From Hyphomicrobiales bacterium (GTDB lineage: Bacteria; Pseudomonadota; Alphaproteobacteria; Rhizobiales; Rhizobiaceae): a stretch of DNA of 64,000 nt. The stretch spans positions 180,959 through 244,958 of the forward strand of contig UBNQ01000009.1 in NCBI GenBank assembly GCA_900466875.1, given 5' to 3'. The position numbers and the translations under genes were made by a program. The notes below the pieces were generated by a model. The model ran no database searches and had not been told where the DNA came from. It was given only the letters and a program-made list of their open reading frames with translations. Of the stretch, positions 17,585 to 27,284 are shown in pieces (position 1 is the first letter of the stretch; each line of letters begins with the position of its first letter).

Positions 17585-19201
17585 TCAGTGCCGGAAGTGA
17601 CGCATGCCGGTGAAGACCATGGCAACGTTATGCTCGTCGGCCGCGGCGATCACCTCTGCATCGCGCATGGAGCCACCCGGCTGGATAACGGCAGTAGCGC
17701 CGGCCGAAATCGCCGAAAGCAGACCATCCGCGAACGGGAAGAAGGCTTCCGAAGCAACAGCCGAACCCTTGGTCATCGGCTCAACCCAACCCATGGCCTT
17801 GGCGGCATCCTGTGCCTTGAGGCCTGCGATACGGGCGGAGTCAATACGGCTCATCTGGCCGGCGCCGATACCAGCCGTCTGGCCTTCCTTGGCGTAAACG
17901 ATCGCATTCGACTTGACGTGCTTGGCCACCTTGTAGGCGAATTTCAGGTCTTCGAGCTCGGTCGCCGTCGGCGCACGCTTGGTCACGACCTTGAGATCGA
18001 CATCCTCGATCACGCCGCTGTCACGGCTCTGGACCAGCAGCCCGCCGGCAACCGTCTTGGCGGTAATGCCGCGCGAGCGCGGATCAGGCAGGCCGCCGGT
18101 CACCAGCAGGCGCAGGTTCGGCTTCTTGGCAATGATTGCCTTGGCTTCTTCGGATACTTCCGGCGCAATAATGACTTCGGTGAACAGCTTGACGATCTCT
18201 TCCGCTGTCTCGCCATCGAGAAGCTGGTTGAGCGCGATGATGCCGCCGAAGGCAGACGTGCTGTCGCAGGCCAGTGCCCGCAGATAAGCGTCCTTCAGCG
18301 TCGAGCCGGTGGCAACGCCGCACGGATTAGCGTGCTTGATGATCGCGCAGGCAGGGCCCTGATCCGCCGCAAACTCGCCGATCAACTCGAAAGCGCCATC
18401 CGTATCGTTGATGTTATTATAGGAAAGCTGCTTGCCCTGCAGCAGCGTGGCGGTCGCAACGCCGGGACGGTTTTCACCCGTCACATAGAAACCTGCGTTC
18501 TGGTGCGGGTTTTCGCCATAACGCATGGCTTCCTTCAACACGCCGCCGATCGTGCGATAAGCCGGTGTCTCGATTTCGAGCGCTTCGGCAAACCAGTTGG
18601 AGATCGCCGTGTCGTAGGCAGCCGTGCGGGCATAGGCTTTCGCGGCCAGCTTCTGGCGGAAAGCATATTCCGTCTCGCCGCCATTGGCCGTCAGCGCCTC
18701 GATCAACGGCGCGTAGTCGGCCGGATCGGTAACGATCGCAACATAGGCGTGGTTCTTGGCAGAGGCGCGGATCATGGCCGGGCCGCCGATATCGATATTC
18801 TCGACTGTCGTCGGATAGTCGCCACCGGCAGCACGCACTTCCTCGAACGGATAGAGATTGATGACGGCAAGATCGATGCCCTCGATGCCGTGCTGCTTCA
18901 TCGCCGCGACATGCTCTTCATCGTCGCGGATCGAAAGCAGGCCACCATGCACATTCGGATGCAGCGTCTTCACCCGGCCATCCATGATTTCCGGAAAGCC
19001 GGTGACTTCGGAAACGTCGGTCACGGCAAGGCCGGCTGCGGCGATTGCCTTGTGGGTGCCGCCGGTCGAGAGCAGCCTGACTCCCTGTTCGGTAAGCGCC
19101 TTGGCCAGTTCGATAATACCGGCCTTGTCCGACACGGACAGCAATGCCGTGCGGATTTTCACACGATCGGGAGCGGGGATTTTTTTGGAAGCAACGGCCA
19201 T
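17585..19201 (-). CDS. purH: Bifunctional AICAR formyltransferase / IMP cyclohydrolase
   Basis: PurH performs the last two steps of IMP synthesis: formylation of AICAR with 10-formyl-tetrahydrofolate, then ring closure. The 538-residue protein has the N-terminal IMP cyclohydrolase (MGS-like) domain with [26 protein letters not shown] and [15 protein letters not shown], and the C-terminal transformylase with [22 protein letters not shown] (catalytic Lys-His) and [10 protein letters not shown]. It ends near [15 protein letters not shown], as in the family. It leads a minus-strand group with the heparinase-like gene 83 bases upstream. Confidence 0.98.
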   Translation of the reverse strand: MAVASKKIPAPDRVKIRTALLSVSDKAGIIELAKALTEQGVRLLSTGGTHKAIAAAGLAVTDVSEVTGFPEIMDGRVKTLHPNVHGGLLSIRDDEEHVAAMKQHGIEGIDLAVINLYPFEEVRAAGGDYPTTVENIDIGGPAMIRASAKNHAYVAIVTDPADYAPLIEALTANGGETEYAFRQKLAAKAYARTAAYDTAISNWFAEALEIETPAYRTIGGVLKEAMRYGENPHQNAGFYVTGENRPGVATATLLQGKQLSYNNINDTDGAFELIGEFAADQGPACAIIKHANPCGVATGSTLKDAYLRALACDSTSAFGGIIALNQLLDGETAEEIVKLFTEVIIAPEVSEEAKAIIAKKPNLRLLVTGGLPDPRSRGITAKTVAGGLLVQSRDSGVIEDVDLKVVTKRAPTATELEDLKFAYKVAKHVKSNAIVYAKEGQTAGIGAGQMSRIDSARIAGLKAQDAAKAMGWVEPMTKGSAVASEAFFPFADGLLSAISAGATAVIQPGGSMRDAEVIAAADEHNVAMVFTGMRHFRH

Positions 19202-19284
19202 CGGTCTCTCCAGAAAGAGCTTGCCACAGAGGGGCGGGAAGGGGATGGGAGGCCGTTAGCATAGCTGGCGCCAGGAAGAAACGC

Positions 19285-20967
19285 CTATTCGCTCCGTCGC
19301 AGCATCCAGCGGATTTCCCGAAGACCGTGGACAGGCACTTCGATTGCCAGTTGCTGGCTCGGTCGCATGCCCGAGACGTCGGCAAAGAACACATCCTCGT
19401 CGACCAGCACATCGAGCCCCGGTGCTGCGAAAATCCAGGTCTCGCCATCGGACGCACGCAGGACCATGCTCTCCCCATCCCGACGGGACAGGCTGATCCC
19501 AGGATGGATGTGGAAGCGTACGATGGCCGTCAGGCTATCCTTGCCGCTGCCTTCCGCAGGAATGAGCCGGTCGCATCCCTTGATCTTGTCGCCGCCGGTG
19601 CTGAGTGCGATCTCGCGTTCATGGGTATATCCGAGCGCCTCGTCATAACCATTGTGCCCGGCGCGCAGCCAGTCATTGCCATGTTTGTCCTCCCAGCGCT
19701 CGACATCGATCTCGGAAACACCCGGCATGAGGATCGAGCCCGCGAAAGCCGAGCTGATCACACGGCTGGACGATGTCTCCTCGATGATGACGGTCGAGTG
19801 AGCAGCGGTCGAGCGGGCAAGATGCTTGTAGAAGCGGTTGGCAAATTTCGGCGAGCCGGAATTGACGATGAAGCGGTGGCGGCCCGACGACATTTCGAAC
19901 GAGAGGCAGCCCGCATGCGCCCCCCTGGATGCCAGGATCGAATCCGGGCATCCCGTATCGACGATGATGACGGTATTGTCTGCACTGAGCCGATGGTAAG
20001 CCATCTGCGGCAGCGCTTTGAACGGTTTTCCGGCGGACTCATCGTAACGCAGCACGGACATCAGTTCGCTGGCCGAGGTCGAGCCCGCACCGTTGAACAG
20101 CGCAAGATCGCCGTCCTGATGGCGAAAGAAGCGCAATGCCGGATACATGCGATCGATCGCCGGAATGAGCTTCTGAGGCACATCGTGACCGAGATTGATA
20201 TAGGTCTGCCGAAGCGGCAGCAGATCGATCAGGATATCGAGGATCGCACGCGGATTGCGGGAAACATGCCCGCCATCCGCCAGGATCTGCCGATCCAGTT
20301 CCCGGTCGAGAAGCGCTGCTTCCCGCTTTATCCCGGCAACGCGTGTCGGCAGTGACAGGGACGCCATCGCCAGCGCAGTCCTGACCCTGAGCCGGCTTTC
20401 CGCATCCGGGCAGCTGCCGGCGATCTTCCTGAGATAGCTGATCTGGTAGGCGAGGCTCTTCATGAACCGGCGATAGAACCCTGCTTCGGCTGCATGCAGG
20501 ATGATCGTCGAGTGAGACAGCCACGCGATCACGCGTGTCGCCACGACATTCGGCTCCCACCCAATGCCCCTGCGTCGGCGGCCGTGGATATTGATCCAGT
20601 CGGACACGATGTGCCGGGCTTTGGCGCAGCCTGCCTCTGTCCTGTCCGCCCTGATATGCCGAAGCCAGCCAAACCCATGCAGGCGTTCGGCAAAGGCCCG
20701 CGATGGCAGTTCAAGCTCGAAGGGCGAATCTCCCAACGTCTCGAGAACCCGCCCCGCTAGGGGAAAGCGACCGTCGAGGATTTCATGCGCAATGAAAGTA
20801 TCGACCGGCCGAAGGTCGGTCGGGGCGACGATCAGCCGTTCGGGAACCGATGTCAGCGGCGCAGACAAGGCGACACGATAGGGCGCGATGCGCAGGCGCA
20901 AACGCCGCCGCATTTCCTTCATACCGGAAGCCAGAAGCCTTCGGCGGTCGGCGAGCCGCATGGTCAC
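19285..20967 (-). CDS. Heparinase II/III family protein
   Basis: This 560-residue protein has the alpha-helical N-terminal part (about 60-300, including GWEPNVVATRVIAWLSHS) and the C-terminal beta region of the heparinase II/III family, with GCLSFEMSSGRHRFIVNSGSP and ARSTAAHSTVIIEETSSSRV; the latter holds the conserved His of the family. No signal peptide is visible, since the N-terminus is basic and soluble (RLADRRRLLASGMKEMRRRL). The substrate is unknown and may be a glycan precursor or exopolysaccharide rather than heparin. It lies between rsmB and purH on the same strand; whether they form one operon is not certain. Confidence 0.88.
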   Translation of the reverse strand: MTMRLADRRRLLASGMKEMRRRLRLRIAPYRVALSAPLTSVPERLIVAPTDLRPVDTFIAHEILDGRFPLAGRVLETLGDSPFELELPSRAFAERLHGFGWLRHIRADRTEAGCAKARHIVSDWINIHGRRRRGIGWEPNVVATRVIAWLSHSTIILHAAEAGFYRRFMKSLAYQISYLRKIAGSCPDAESRLRVRTALAMASLSLPTRVAGIKREAALLDRELDRQILADGGHVSRNPRAILDILIDLLPLRQTYINLGHDVPQKLIPAIDRMYPALRFFRHQDGDLALFNGAGSTSASELMSVLRYDESAGKPFKALPQMAYHRLSADNTVIIVDTGCPDSILASRGAHAGCLSFEMSSGRHRFIVNSGSPKFANRFYKHLARSTAAHSTVIIEETSSSRVISSAFAGSILMPGVSEIDVERWEDKHGNDWLRAGHNGYDEALGYTHEREIALSTGGDKIKGCDRLIPAEGSGKDSLTAIVRFHIHPGISLSRRDGESMVLRASDGETWIFAAPGLDVLVDEDVFFADVSGMRPSQQLAIEVPVHGLREIRWMLRRSE

Positions 20968-21058
20968 TCTGGTTTCTCCGCCGGAATGGTTGTCGCTGGA
21001 TCAGCTGAATCAATTTTAGATGGATGGCAAGTATGCTGCCGGTATGGTGAACAAAACC

Positions 21059-22450
21059 TTACCCGACACGCAACACGCTGGAAAAGAAACCATCCATGCC
21101 ACCGGCAAAACCATCCGAAGGAGCGATCATGGCCGGGGTCGTTCTGAAATCGCCGTCAGCCGTGATCGCATTTTCAAGCCCTGGCCAATTCGCCGGATCG
21201 ACCGGCACCCGCGTCACGGATGGCGTATCGGCCAGAACCCGCTCTATCAGCTGTTCGCCTTCGATCGGGTCCAGCGAGCAGTTCGAAAACACGATCAGGC
21301 CGCCGGGTTTCACCAGCGTTACCGCATGGCGCAGCATCTTTTCCTGCAGTGCCGCCAGTTTCTCGATATCCTGCACGCCTTTGGTCCAGAGCACGTCCGG
21401 ATGCCGGCGTGTTGTGCCCGTGGACGAGCAGGGCGCATCGAGAAGCACCCCGTCGAGCTTTTCCTCTGGCGAATATTTGAATAGATCCCCGCCCACCAGC
21501 TCGGCCGTCATGTCGAGACGTGCAAGGTTTTCCTTCAGCCGTGCAAGGCGGTTGGACGACTGTTCCACTGCGGTCACCACGGCACCGGCGGCGATCAGCT
21601 GAGCGGTCTTGCCACCCGGAGCAGCGCAGAGATCCGCGACATGCTTGCCCGTCAGATCACCGAACAGCTTGGCGGGAATGCTCGCGGCAACATCCTGCAC
21701 CCACCATTCGCCCTGATCGAAACCCTCGAGCCCCGTCACCGATCCCTCGAACTGTCCAAGACGAATGCTTCCGGTCGGCAGAACACGCCCTCCGAGTTTT
21801 TCCGCCCAGGCTTGCGGGTTATCCTTGACGGTCAGATCGATTGCCAGCGGTATGAGCTGCGCCTCGGCGATACGCTCGGCCTCCGCTTCGCCGTAGGCAC
21901 TGACCAGCCGCTTGCGGAACCAGTCCGGCACCGGAGAAACGGATGCGGTAGCAGCGAGAACCTCGTCCTTCTCCCGCACCAGCCGGCGCAGCACCGCATT
22001 GACGAGCTTGGCGAAACGGCGATTGCGCGGATCGCGATTGGCCTGCTCGACGGCAAGGTCGACAGCCGCATGAGAGGGTACGTCGAGATGCAGGATCTGC
22101 GCCGCGGCGACGATCAGCACATGCTGAAGCGCCCTTGCACCTTCCGGCAGCGGCGTCTCGATCAGCGAGGCAATCGCTGCCTCAAGCCGCGGCAGATGAC
22201 GAAGAGCGGTGGTCAGAATGGCGCGCGTCAGAGCGCGGTCGGCATCGTTCAGCGCCTTGTATGCCGGGTTGCCGTGGGTCAGGTCCAGCATACCGTCGAG
22301 CGACGTCTTTCGGTCGACGGCCGCTGCGAGCAATTTCGCAGCGGTTGCCCGGACTTCGAACCCCGGTTTTCTGGGCTCGGTACCTGCACGATCAGCTGCC
22401 GGCTTCCTGGGCGAGTGTTTATGAGGTTTCTTGTTTTTCTGCTCGTTCAA
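21059..22450 (-). CDS. rsmB: 16S rRNA (cytosine-967 C5) methyltransferase
   Basis: RsmB methylates C967 of 16S rRNA. The 463 residues comprise a basic leader, an N-terminal NusB-like domain (about 30-165) and a SAM-dependent methyltransferase domain with [15 protein letters not shown] (SAM site), [15 protein letters not shown] (motif IV Cys) and [12 protein letters not shown] (the second, catalytic Cys motif). The only start that retains the NusB domain is TTG at 22450, which overlaps the htpX stop as TTGA. Translation is therefore probably coupled to htpX. There is no strong ribosome site of its own. Confidence 0.93.
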   Translation of the reverse strand: MNEQKNKKPHKHSPRKPAADRAGTEPRKPGFEVRATAAKLLAAAVDRKTSLDGMLDLTHGNPAYKALNDADRALTRAILTTALRHLPRLEAAIASLIETPLPEGARALQHVLIVAAAQILHLDVPSHAAVDLAVEQANRDPRNRRFAKLVNAVLRRLVREKDEVLAATASVSPVPDWFRKRLVSAYGEAEAERIAEAQLIPLAIDLTVKDNPQAWAEKLGGRVLPTGSIRLGQFEGSVTGLEGFDQGEWWVQDVAASIPAKLFGDLTGKHVADLCAAPGGKTAQLIAAGAVVTAVEQSSNRLARLKENLARLDMTAELVGGDLFKYSPEEKLDGVLLDAPCSSTGTTRRHPDVLWTKGVQDIEKLAALQEKMLRHAVTLVKPGGLIVFSNCSLDPIEGEQLIERVLADTPSVTRVPVDPANWPGLENAITADGDFRTTPAMIAPSDGFAGGMDGFFSSVLRVG

Positions 22451-23424
22451 GACCAGGGACCTTTGCGCGGTTCATCCGATCCGCGGCCCCAGGGATTGTT
22501 TGCACCTGAATTCGGCACGGAGCGCGCGGTGCGCTGGGGTCTACCAGCCGAAAACGATCCCGTCGACCCACCACCGCGAAACTCGCTCGCCATCTGCTGG
22601 AGAGCCGCGATCCGATTTTCCGTATTCGGGTGCGTCGAGAACAGGTTATCCATGCGCTCGCCCGAGAGCGGATTGATGATGAACATATGGGCGGTTGCCG
22701 GATTGCGTTCGGCATCCTGGTTGGGAATGGCCTGAGCGGCACCCGCGATCTTGGCAAGCGCCGATGCAAGCCACATTGGGTTACCGCAGATTTCCGCGCC
22801 ACGGCGGTCGGCCGAATATTCGCGGGTCCGGCTGATCGCCATCTGCACCAGCATGGCAGCGAAAGGTGCCACGATCATCGCCACCAAGACACCGATAAAG
22901 CCGAGCGGATTGCTGTTGTTCTCACGGTTGCCGCTAAAGAAAAAGGCGAAATTACCGAGCATGGAAATCGCGCCGGCAAACGTCGCGGTAATCGTCATGA
23001 TCAGCGTATCGCGGTTCTGCACATGCGCCAGTTCATGCGCCATGACGCCCGCCACTTCCTCATGCGTCAGACGCTGCAGAAGACCGGTCGAAGCCGCAAC
23101 GGCGGAATTCTCCGGATTGCGGCCGGTCGCAAACGCGTTCGGCTGCGGATTGTCGTAAATATAGACTTTCGGCATGGGCAGACCGGCATTGGCCGAAAGA
23201 TCGCGCATCATCCGGTAGAATTCCGGCGCCGTACGCTCATCCACTTCCTGTGCATGGTAGGCGCGCAGCACCATCTTGTCCGAATTCCAGTAGGAAAACA
23301 GGTTCATGCCGGCGGCGATCACCAGCGCGATCATCATCCCGCCCTTGCCGCCGATCAGAAATCCGACCCCCATGAACAGGGCAGTCATGAAGGCCAGAAG
23401 CATGGCGGTGCGCATCACATTCAT
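22447..23424 (-). CDS. htpX: Membrane zinc metalloprotease HtpX
   Basis: HtpX is an inner-membrane M48 protease that degrades misfolded membrane proteins. From ATG at 23424 (GGAGAG 6 bases upstream) it has 325 residues: two N-terminal membrane helices (about 5-25 and 30-45), the zinc motif HELAH at 130-134, two further hydrophobic segments, and [11 protein letters not shown] with the third ligand. The stretch [13 protein letters not shown] before the active site is diagnostic. The C-terminal tail after about 285 is Gly/Ser/Pro-rich and variable. The gene is coupled to rsmB downstream and divergent from the DUF1674 gene. Confidence 0.96.
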   Translation of the reverse strand: MNVMRTAMLLAFMTALFMGVGFLIGGKGGMMIALVIAAGMNLFSYWNSDKMVLRAYHAQEVDERTAPEFYRMMRDLSANAGLPMPKVYIYDNPQPNAFATGRNPENSAVAASTGLLQRLTHEEVAGVMAHELAHVQNRDTLIMTITATFAGAISMLGNFAFFFSGNRENNSNPLGFIGVLVAMIVAPFAAMLVQMAISRTREYSADRRGAEICGNPMWLASALAKIAGAAQAIPNQDAERNPATAHMFIINPLSGERMDNLFSTHPNTENRIAALQQMASEFRGGGSTGSFSAGRPQRTARSVPNSGANNPWGRGSDEPRKGPWS

Positions 23425-23558
23425 CGTCATCTCTCCGTTGCCGATTTCGTCCCTTAGCGATCAGAATATTCGCCCAAGGGTTTTCTAGCGGTTGTGAACG
23501 CCCTATCATGTGGTCAATTCGACCTGATTTTTCAATAAACCTTGCGGTGATGCGAGAT

Positions 23559-23777
23559 ATGCAAAGCGCGGACAACGACAATATGGAAAACATTTCGGAA
23601 GAAGGCGCAGCGAAAAAGCCGCTTACAGCGGCGGCACAGCGCGCCCTGAGGGAAGCCGAAGAACGCCGCCAGGCGGAGGCCAAAGCCAATATGCCGGAAG
23701 AATTTGGTGGCCGTGGCGGCGCAGACCCGGCCCGTTTCGGCGATTGGGAAATCAATGGCCGCGCCATCGATTTCTAA
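23559..23777 (+). CDS. DUF1674 protein, succinate dehydrogenase assembly factor 4-like
   Basis: The C-terminal part PEEFGGRGGADPARFGDWEINGRAIDF is the DUF1674/SdhAF4 signature, which in mitochondria helps insert FAD-loaded SdhA into succinate dehydrogenase. The middle is a charged Ala-rich helix (AAQRALREAEERRQAEAKAN). The start is uncertain, since ATG codons at 23550, 23559 and 23583 all leave the conserved part intact; I use 23559, giving 72 residues. The bacterial role in Sdh assembly is inferred from the family. Confidence 0.8.
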   Translation: MQSADNDNMENISEEGAAKKPLTAAAQRALREAEERRQAEAKANMPEEFGGRGGADPARFGDWEINGRAIDF

Positions 23778-23845
23778 AAATCCCAGCTGCGATATAAGAT
23801 AAAATTCCTATTGACTTCCATCATTGATCGGAATTTATTCCTTTC

Positions 23846-24289
23846 ATGATCAAAGCGCTGTTTATCATTTCCGTCATCCTATCGGTCTTTAAGACCGAAG
23901 CGATAGCGCGTGATGAAATCACCGGACCGGTTTCCGCAGAAATCCTGCGCGTCGTCGATGGAGACACGCTGCTGGTCGAAGCCCAGCCATGGCCGCAACA
24001 GAAGATGGAGGTCTATGTCCGCATTCGCGGCATCGATGCACCTGAACTCAAATCGAAATGTGAGGCGATACGCGCGGCGGGGCTGGATGCCAGACATGCG
24101 CTTGAAACCCTGGCGGCGCAATCATCGAGCATCCAGCTGACGCGGATTTCCGGCGATAAATATTTCGGCCGGATCGTCGCTGATGTCATCTTGTCGGACG
24201 GCCATAGCGTGGCGGACGGCCTGCTGCTGGCCGGCCTCGTCCGAACCTATGACGGTGGCCGCAAGCCGAGAGAGGCTTGCGGCAGCTGA
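23846..24289 (+). CDS. Exported thermonuclease-family (SNase-like) protein
   Basis: This 147-residue protein has an N-terminal signal-like segment (MIKALFIISVILSVFKTEAIA) and a staphylococcal-nuclease-like OB-fold. Seen are ILRVVDGDTLLVEA, YVRIRGIDAPELK (catalytic Arg and metal Asp region) and DKYFGRIVADVILSDG, and a short C-terminal helix. It is shorter than classical secreted nuclease but normal for the many rhizobial SNase-domain proteins. Nuclease activity is not certain for these. It converges on acs with an 11-base gap. Confidence 0.85.
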   Translation: MIKALFIISVILSVFKTEAIARDEITGPVSAEILRVVDGDTLLVEAQPWPQQKMEVYVRIRGIDAPELKSKCEAIRAAGLDARHALETLAAQSSSIQLTRISGDKYFGRIVADVILSDGHSVADGLLLAGLVRTYDGGRKPREACGS

Positions 24290-24301
24290 GTTTACTACAA
24301 A

Positions 24302-26257
24302 TCAGGCGTCGATCTTGTTCTGACGGTTGGCGATCAGGTCATCGACGACAGCCGGATCGGCAAGCGTCGACGTATCCCCAAGCGCTCCAAAATCGTCCTC
24401 TGCGATCTTGCGCAGGATACGACGCATGATCTTGCCGGAACGGGTTTTCGGCAGGCCTGGCGAGAACTGGATCTTGTCCGGAGCTGCGATCGGCCCGATC
24501 TCGTTGCGGACATGCTTGGTAAGCTCCTGCCGCAATTCGTCAGTCCCGGAATTGCCCGCCATCAGCGTGACATAGCAATAGATGCCCTGACCCTTGATCC
24601 CATGCGGATATCCGACCACGGCCGCCTCCGACACGAGATGATGCGAGACGAGCGCCGACTCCACTTCCGCTGTGCCAAGGCGGTGACCGGAGACATTGAG
24701 CACGTCATCGACGCGGCCGGTAATCCAGTAATAACCGTCCTCGTCGCGCCGGCAGCCGTCACCCGTAAAGTATTTTCCCTTGTAGGTGGAGAAATAGGTC
24801 TGAATGAAACGCTCGTGGTCGCCATAGACGGTGCGCATCTGCCCCGGCCAGCTATCGGTGATGCAGAGATTTCCGTCGGCGGCCCCTTCAAGGACATTGC
24901 CTTCGTTATCGACCAGCTGCGGCTTCACCCCAAAGAACGGCTTGGTTGCGGATCCGGGCTTCAGGTCGGTAGCGCCCGGCAGCGGCGTGATCATGTGACC
25001 GCCGGTCTCCGTTTGCCACCATGTATCCACCACCGGGCAGCGCTTTTCGCCGACCACGTTATAATACCATTCCCAGGCTTCAGGATTGATAGGCTCACCG
25101 ACCGTGCCGAGCAGCCGCAGGCTTTCGCGTGAGGATCGCTTGACGAAATCGTCACCAGCCCCGATCAGCGATCGGATCGCAGTCGGTGCCGTATAGAAAA
25201 TATTGACCTTGTGCTTGTCGACGATTTCCCAGAACCGGCCTTGATCGGGAAAATTCGGAACGCCTTCAAACATCAGCGTCGTTGCGCAGTTCGCCAGCGG
25301 CCCATAGACGAGATAGGAGTGGCCTGTCACCCAGCCCACATCCGCCGTGCACCAGTAGACATCGCCGTCCTGATAATCGAACGTGTATTCGTGGGTCATC
25401 GCCGCATAGACGAGATAGCCACCCGTCGTATGCAGCACCCCCTTGGGCTTACCCGTCGAACCGGACGTGTAGAGGATAAACAGCGGATCCTCCGCTTTCA
25501 TCTTCACCGGCTCGCAATGACCTTTCACCGTCGCGATTTCCTGATGATACCAGATATCACGACCCGGCGCCCAATTGGTCTTGCCGCCGGTACGGCGCAC
25601 GACCAGAACTTTGTTCACCGTCACGTATTGACGGGCGGCGATATGGATTGCCTTGTCGGTATTTTCCTTCAGCGGCACCGGCTTGCCACCGCGCACGCCC
25701 TCGTCACAGGTAATAACGAAGGTGGACTGGCAGTCGACGATACGTCCGGCAAGCGCCTCCGGTGAAAATCCGCCGAACACGACCGAATGCACCGCGCCGA
25801 TACGCGCGCAGGCCAGCATCGCGTAAGCTGCTTCAGGGATCATCGGCATGTAGATGGTGACGCGATCGCCCTTTTTGACCCCGTGCTTCTTCAGCACGTT
25901 CGCCATGCGGCAAACCTGATCATAGAGCTGGTTATAGGTGATCTTCTTGTCGATATAGGGGTTGTCGCCCTCCCAGATGATCGCCGTGCGCTCGCCATGG
26001 GTTTTCAGGTGGCGGTCGATGCAATTGTAGGAGACGTTTGTCAGCCCGTCCTCGAACCACTTGATCGAGACCCGTCCCTTGAAGGACGTGTTCTTCACCT
26101 TCGTGTAGGGCTTGAACCAGTCGATCCGGCGGCCGTGCTTGCCCCAGAACTTGTCCGGATCCTCGATGCTCTCCTCATACCACTTTTCGTATTTGTCCTT
26201 GTCGATGAGCGCTTTAGCCTTGGTGGACTTGAGAACCGGATAGACTTTTTCGGACAT
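24302..26257 (-). CDS. acs: Acetyl-CoA synthetase
   Basis: Acs activates acetate to acetyl-CoA through acetyl-AMP. The 651-residue product has the ACS N-terminal domain ([17 protein letters not shown]), the AMP-binding loop [30 protein letters not shown], the [16 protein letters not shown] hinge region, and the C-terminal [15 protein letters not shown] whose Lys is the known site of regulatory acetylation. Length is normal. It is divergent from trcR over 252 bases. prpE, a close paralogue, is 1 kb further on. Confidence 0.97.
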   Translation of the reverse strand: MSEKVYPVLKSTKAKALIDKDKYEKWYEESIEDPDKFWGKHGRRIDWFKPYTKVKNTSFKGRVSIKWFEDGLTNVSYNCIDRHLKTHGERTAIIWEGDNPYIDKKITYNQLYDQVCRMANVLKKHGVKKGDRVTIYMPMIPEAAYAMLACARIGAVHSVVFGGFSPEALAGRIVDCQSTFVITCDEGVRGGKPVPLKENTDKAIHIAARQYVTVNKVLVVRRTGGKTNWAPGRDIWYHQEIATVKGHCEPVKMKAEDPLFILYTSGSTGKPKGVLHTTGGYLVYAAMTHEYTFDYQDGDVYWCTADVGWVTGHSYLVYGPLANCATTLMFEGVPNFPDQGRFWEIVDKHKVNIFYTAPTAIRSLIGAGDDFVKRSSRESLRLLGTVGEPINPEAWEWYYNVVGEKRCPVVDTWWQTETGGHMITPLPGATDLKPGSATKPFFGVKPQLVDNEGNVLEGAADGNLCITDSWPGQMRTVYGDHERFIQTYFSTYKGKYFTGDGCRRDEDGYYWITGRVDDVLNVSGHRLGTAEVESALVSHHLVSEAAVVGYPHGIKGQGIYCYVTLMAGNSGTDELRQELTKHVRNEIGPIAAPDKIQFSPGLPKTRSGKIMRRILRKIAEDDFGALGDTSTLADPAVVDDLIANRQNKIDA

Positions 26258-26400
26258 GTGATTCCTCCCTCACTTGCACCGTCGACCTGACATACGTCAT
26301 CGGTGCGACATTTTGGCATTCATAGCAATTGGGGCGGAAGCAGCAATTAGACAAATGGCTGTGAGGGTCTGAAATACGATCGGCAACGATCCTGTTTCAG

Positions 26401-26414
26401 AGAATTGCAATTCT
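26401..26414. promoter_or_regulatory. Perfect 14-base palindrome between acs and trcR
   Basis: AGAATTG followed directly by CAATTCT lies about 95 bases upstream of trcR and 145 upstream of acs. The position and symmetry suit a dimeric regulator. No known operator is recognised. Confidence 0.4.
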
Positions 26415-26509
26415 GTCCTAATTCGATTATACGGCGATGAATTCCCGGAAATTGTGGTTGATACCCACGGCCCGCGACACCGGCGCGGACGGACAGAGGA
26501 ACTATACCC

Positions 26510-27223
26510 ATGGCTCAACAATTGCTTATGCCGAAGGCCACCGCAGTCTGGCTTGTCGACAATACGGCCCTCTCCTTCGACCAGATCGCGCAGTTCTGCA
26601 AACTGCATCCGCTCGAGGTCAAGGCAATCGCCGATGGTGAAGCCGCCCAGGGTATCAAGGGCCTCGACCCGATCGCCACAGGCCAGCTTTCGCGTGACGA
26701 AATCGAGCGCGGCGAAAAGGACATCAATCACAAGCTGAAGCTTTCCGAGCCGAAGGTTCGCGTTCCGGAATCCAAGCGCCGCGGCCCGCGTTATACGCCG
26801 GTTTCCAAGCGTCAGGACCGTCCCAACGCCATTCTCTGGCTGGTTCGCAACCATCCCGAACTCAAGGACGCCCAGATCTCGCGTCTCGTCGGCACGACCA
26901 AGTCGACAATCGAGCAGATCCGCGAACGCACCCACTGGAACGCCGCGAACCTTGCCCCGATGGATCCGGTAACGCTCGGCCTCTGCTCGCAGATCGACCT
27001 CGACCTTGAAGTCGAAAAGGCCTCCAAGAACCGTCCGCTGCCGACCGCTGCCGAACTCGGCGCCTCCCTGCAGCCAGCGTCCGAGACCGAAAACCTCGGT
27101 TTCGGCGACTACCGCAACGAGCGCGAGGAAGAGAAGGAAATCGACGCGGACGCCGTGTTCGCCAAGCTTTCTTCGCTCAAGTCGACCCGCACCGAAGAGG
27201 AAGACGAGGAAGATCGCTTCTAA
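26510..27223 (+). CDS. trcR: DUF1013 protein, cell cycle transcriptional regulator TrcR family
   Basis: The 237-residue cytosolic protein is DUF1013, the family named TrcR and found across Alphaproteobacteria. An N-terminal helix-turn-helix-like part (about 1-50, TAVWLVDNTALSFDQIAQFCKLHPLEVKAIADGE in overall character) is followed by RRGPRYTPVSKRQDRPNAIL, a second HTH-like stretch LKDAQISRLVGTTKSTIEQI (about 122-141), and a highly acidic C-terminus. The start ATG at 26510 has GAGGAA about 8 bases upstream. A terminator follows. DNA-binding regulation of cell-cycle genes is inferred from the family name; targets cannot be told here. Confidence 0.9.
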   Translation: MAQQLLMPKATAVWLVDNTALSFDQIAQFCKLHPLEVKAIADGEAAQGIKGLDPIATGQLSRDEIERGEKDINHKLKLSEPKVRVPESKRRGPRYTPVSKRQDRPNAILWLVRNHPELKDAQISRLVGTTKSTIEQIRERTHWNAANLAPMDPVTLGLCSQIDLDLEVEKASKNRPLPTAAELGASLQPASETENLGFGDYRNEREEEKEIDADAVFAKLSSLKSTRTEEEDEEDRF

Positions 27224-27248
27224 GCGTCGTCCGCGCTCTGAGAATTCA

Positions 27249-27280
27249 AAAGCCCCGGATCATCTCCGGGGCTTTATTTT
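27249..27280 (+). terminator. Terminator between trcR and prpE, probably bidirectional
   Basis: The stem AAAGCCCCGGA / TCCGGGGCTTT (27249-27259 and 27265-27275) with loop TCATC is followed by ATTTT. T-rich sequence on the minus strand side lets it serve prpE too. Confidence 0.9.
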
Positions 27281-27284
27281 TGGC

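Noticed and set aside
17588..19264. 558-codon plus-strand open frame opposite purH
   Set aside because: Antisense of a fully conserved purH; no domain or ribosome site.
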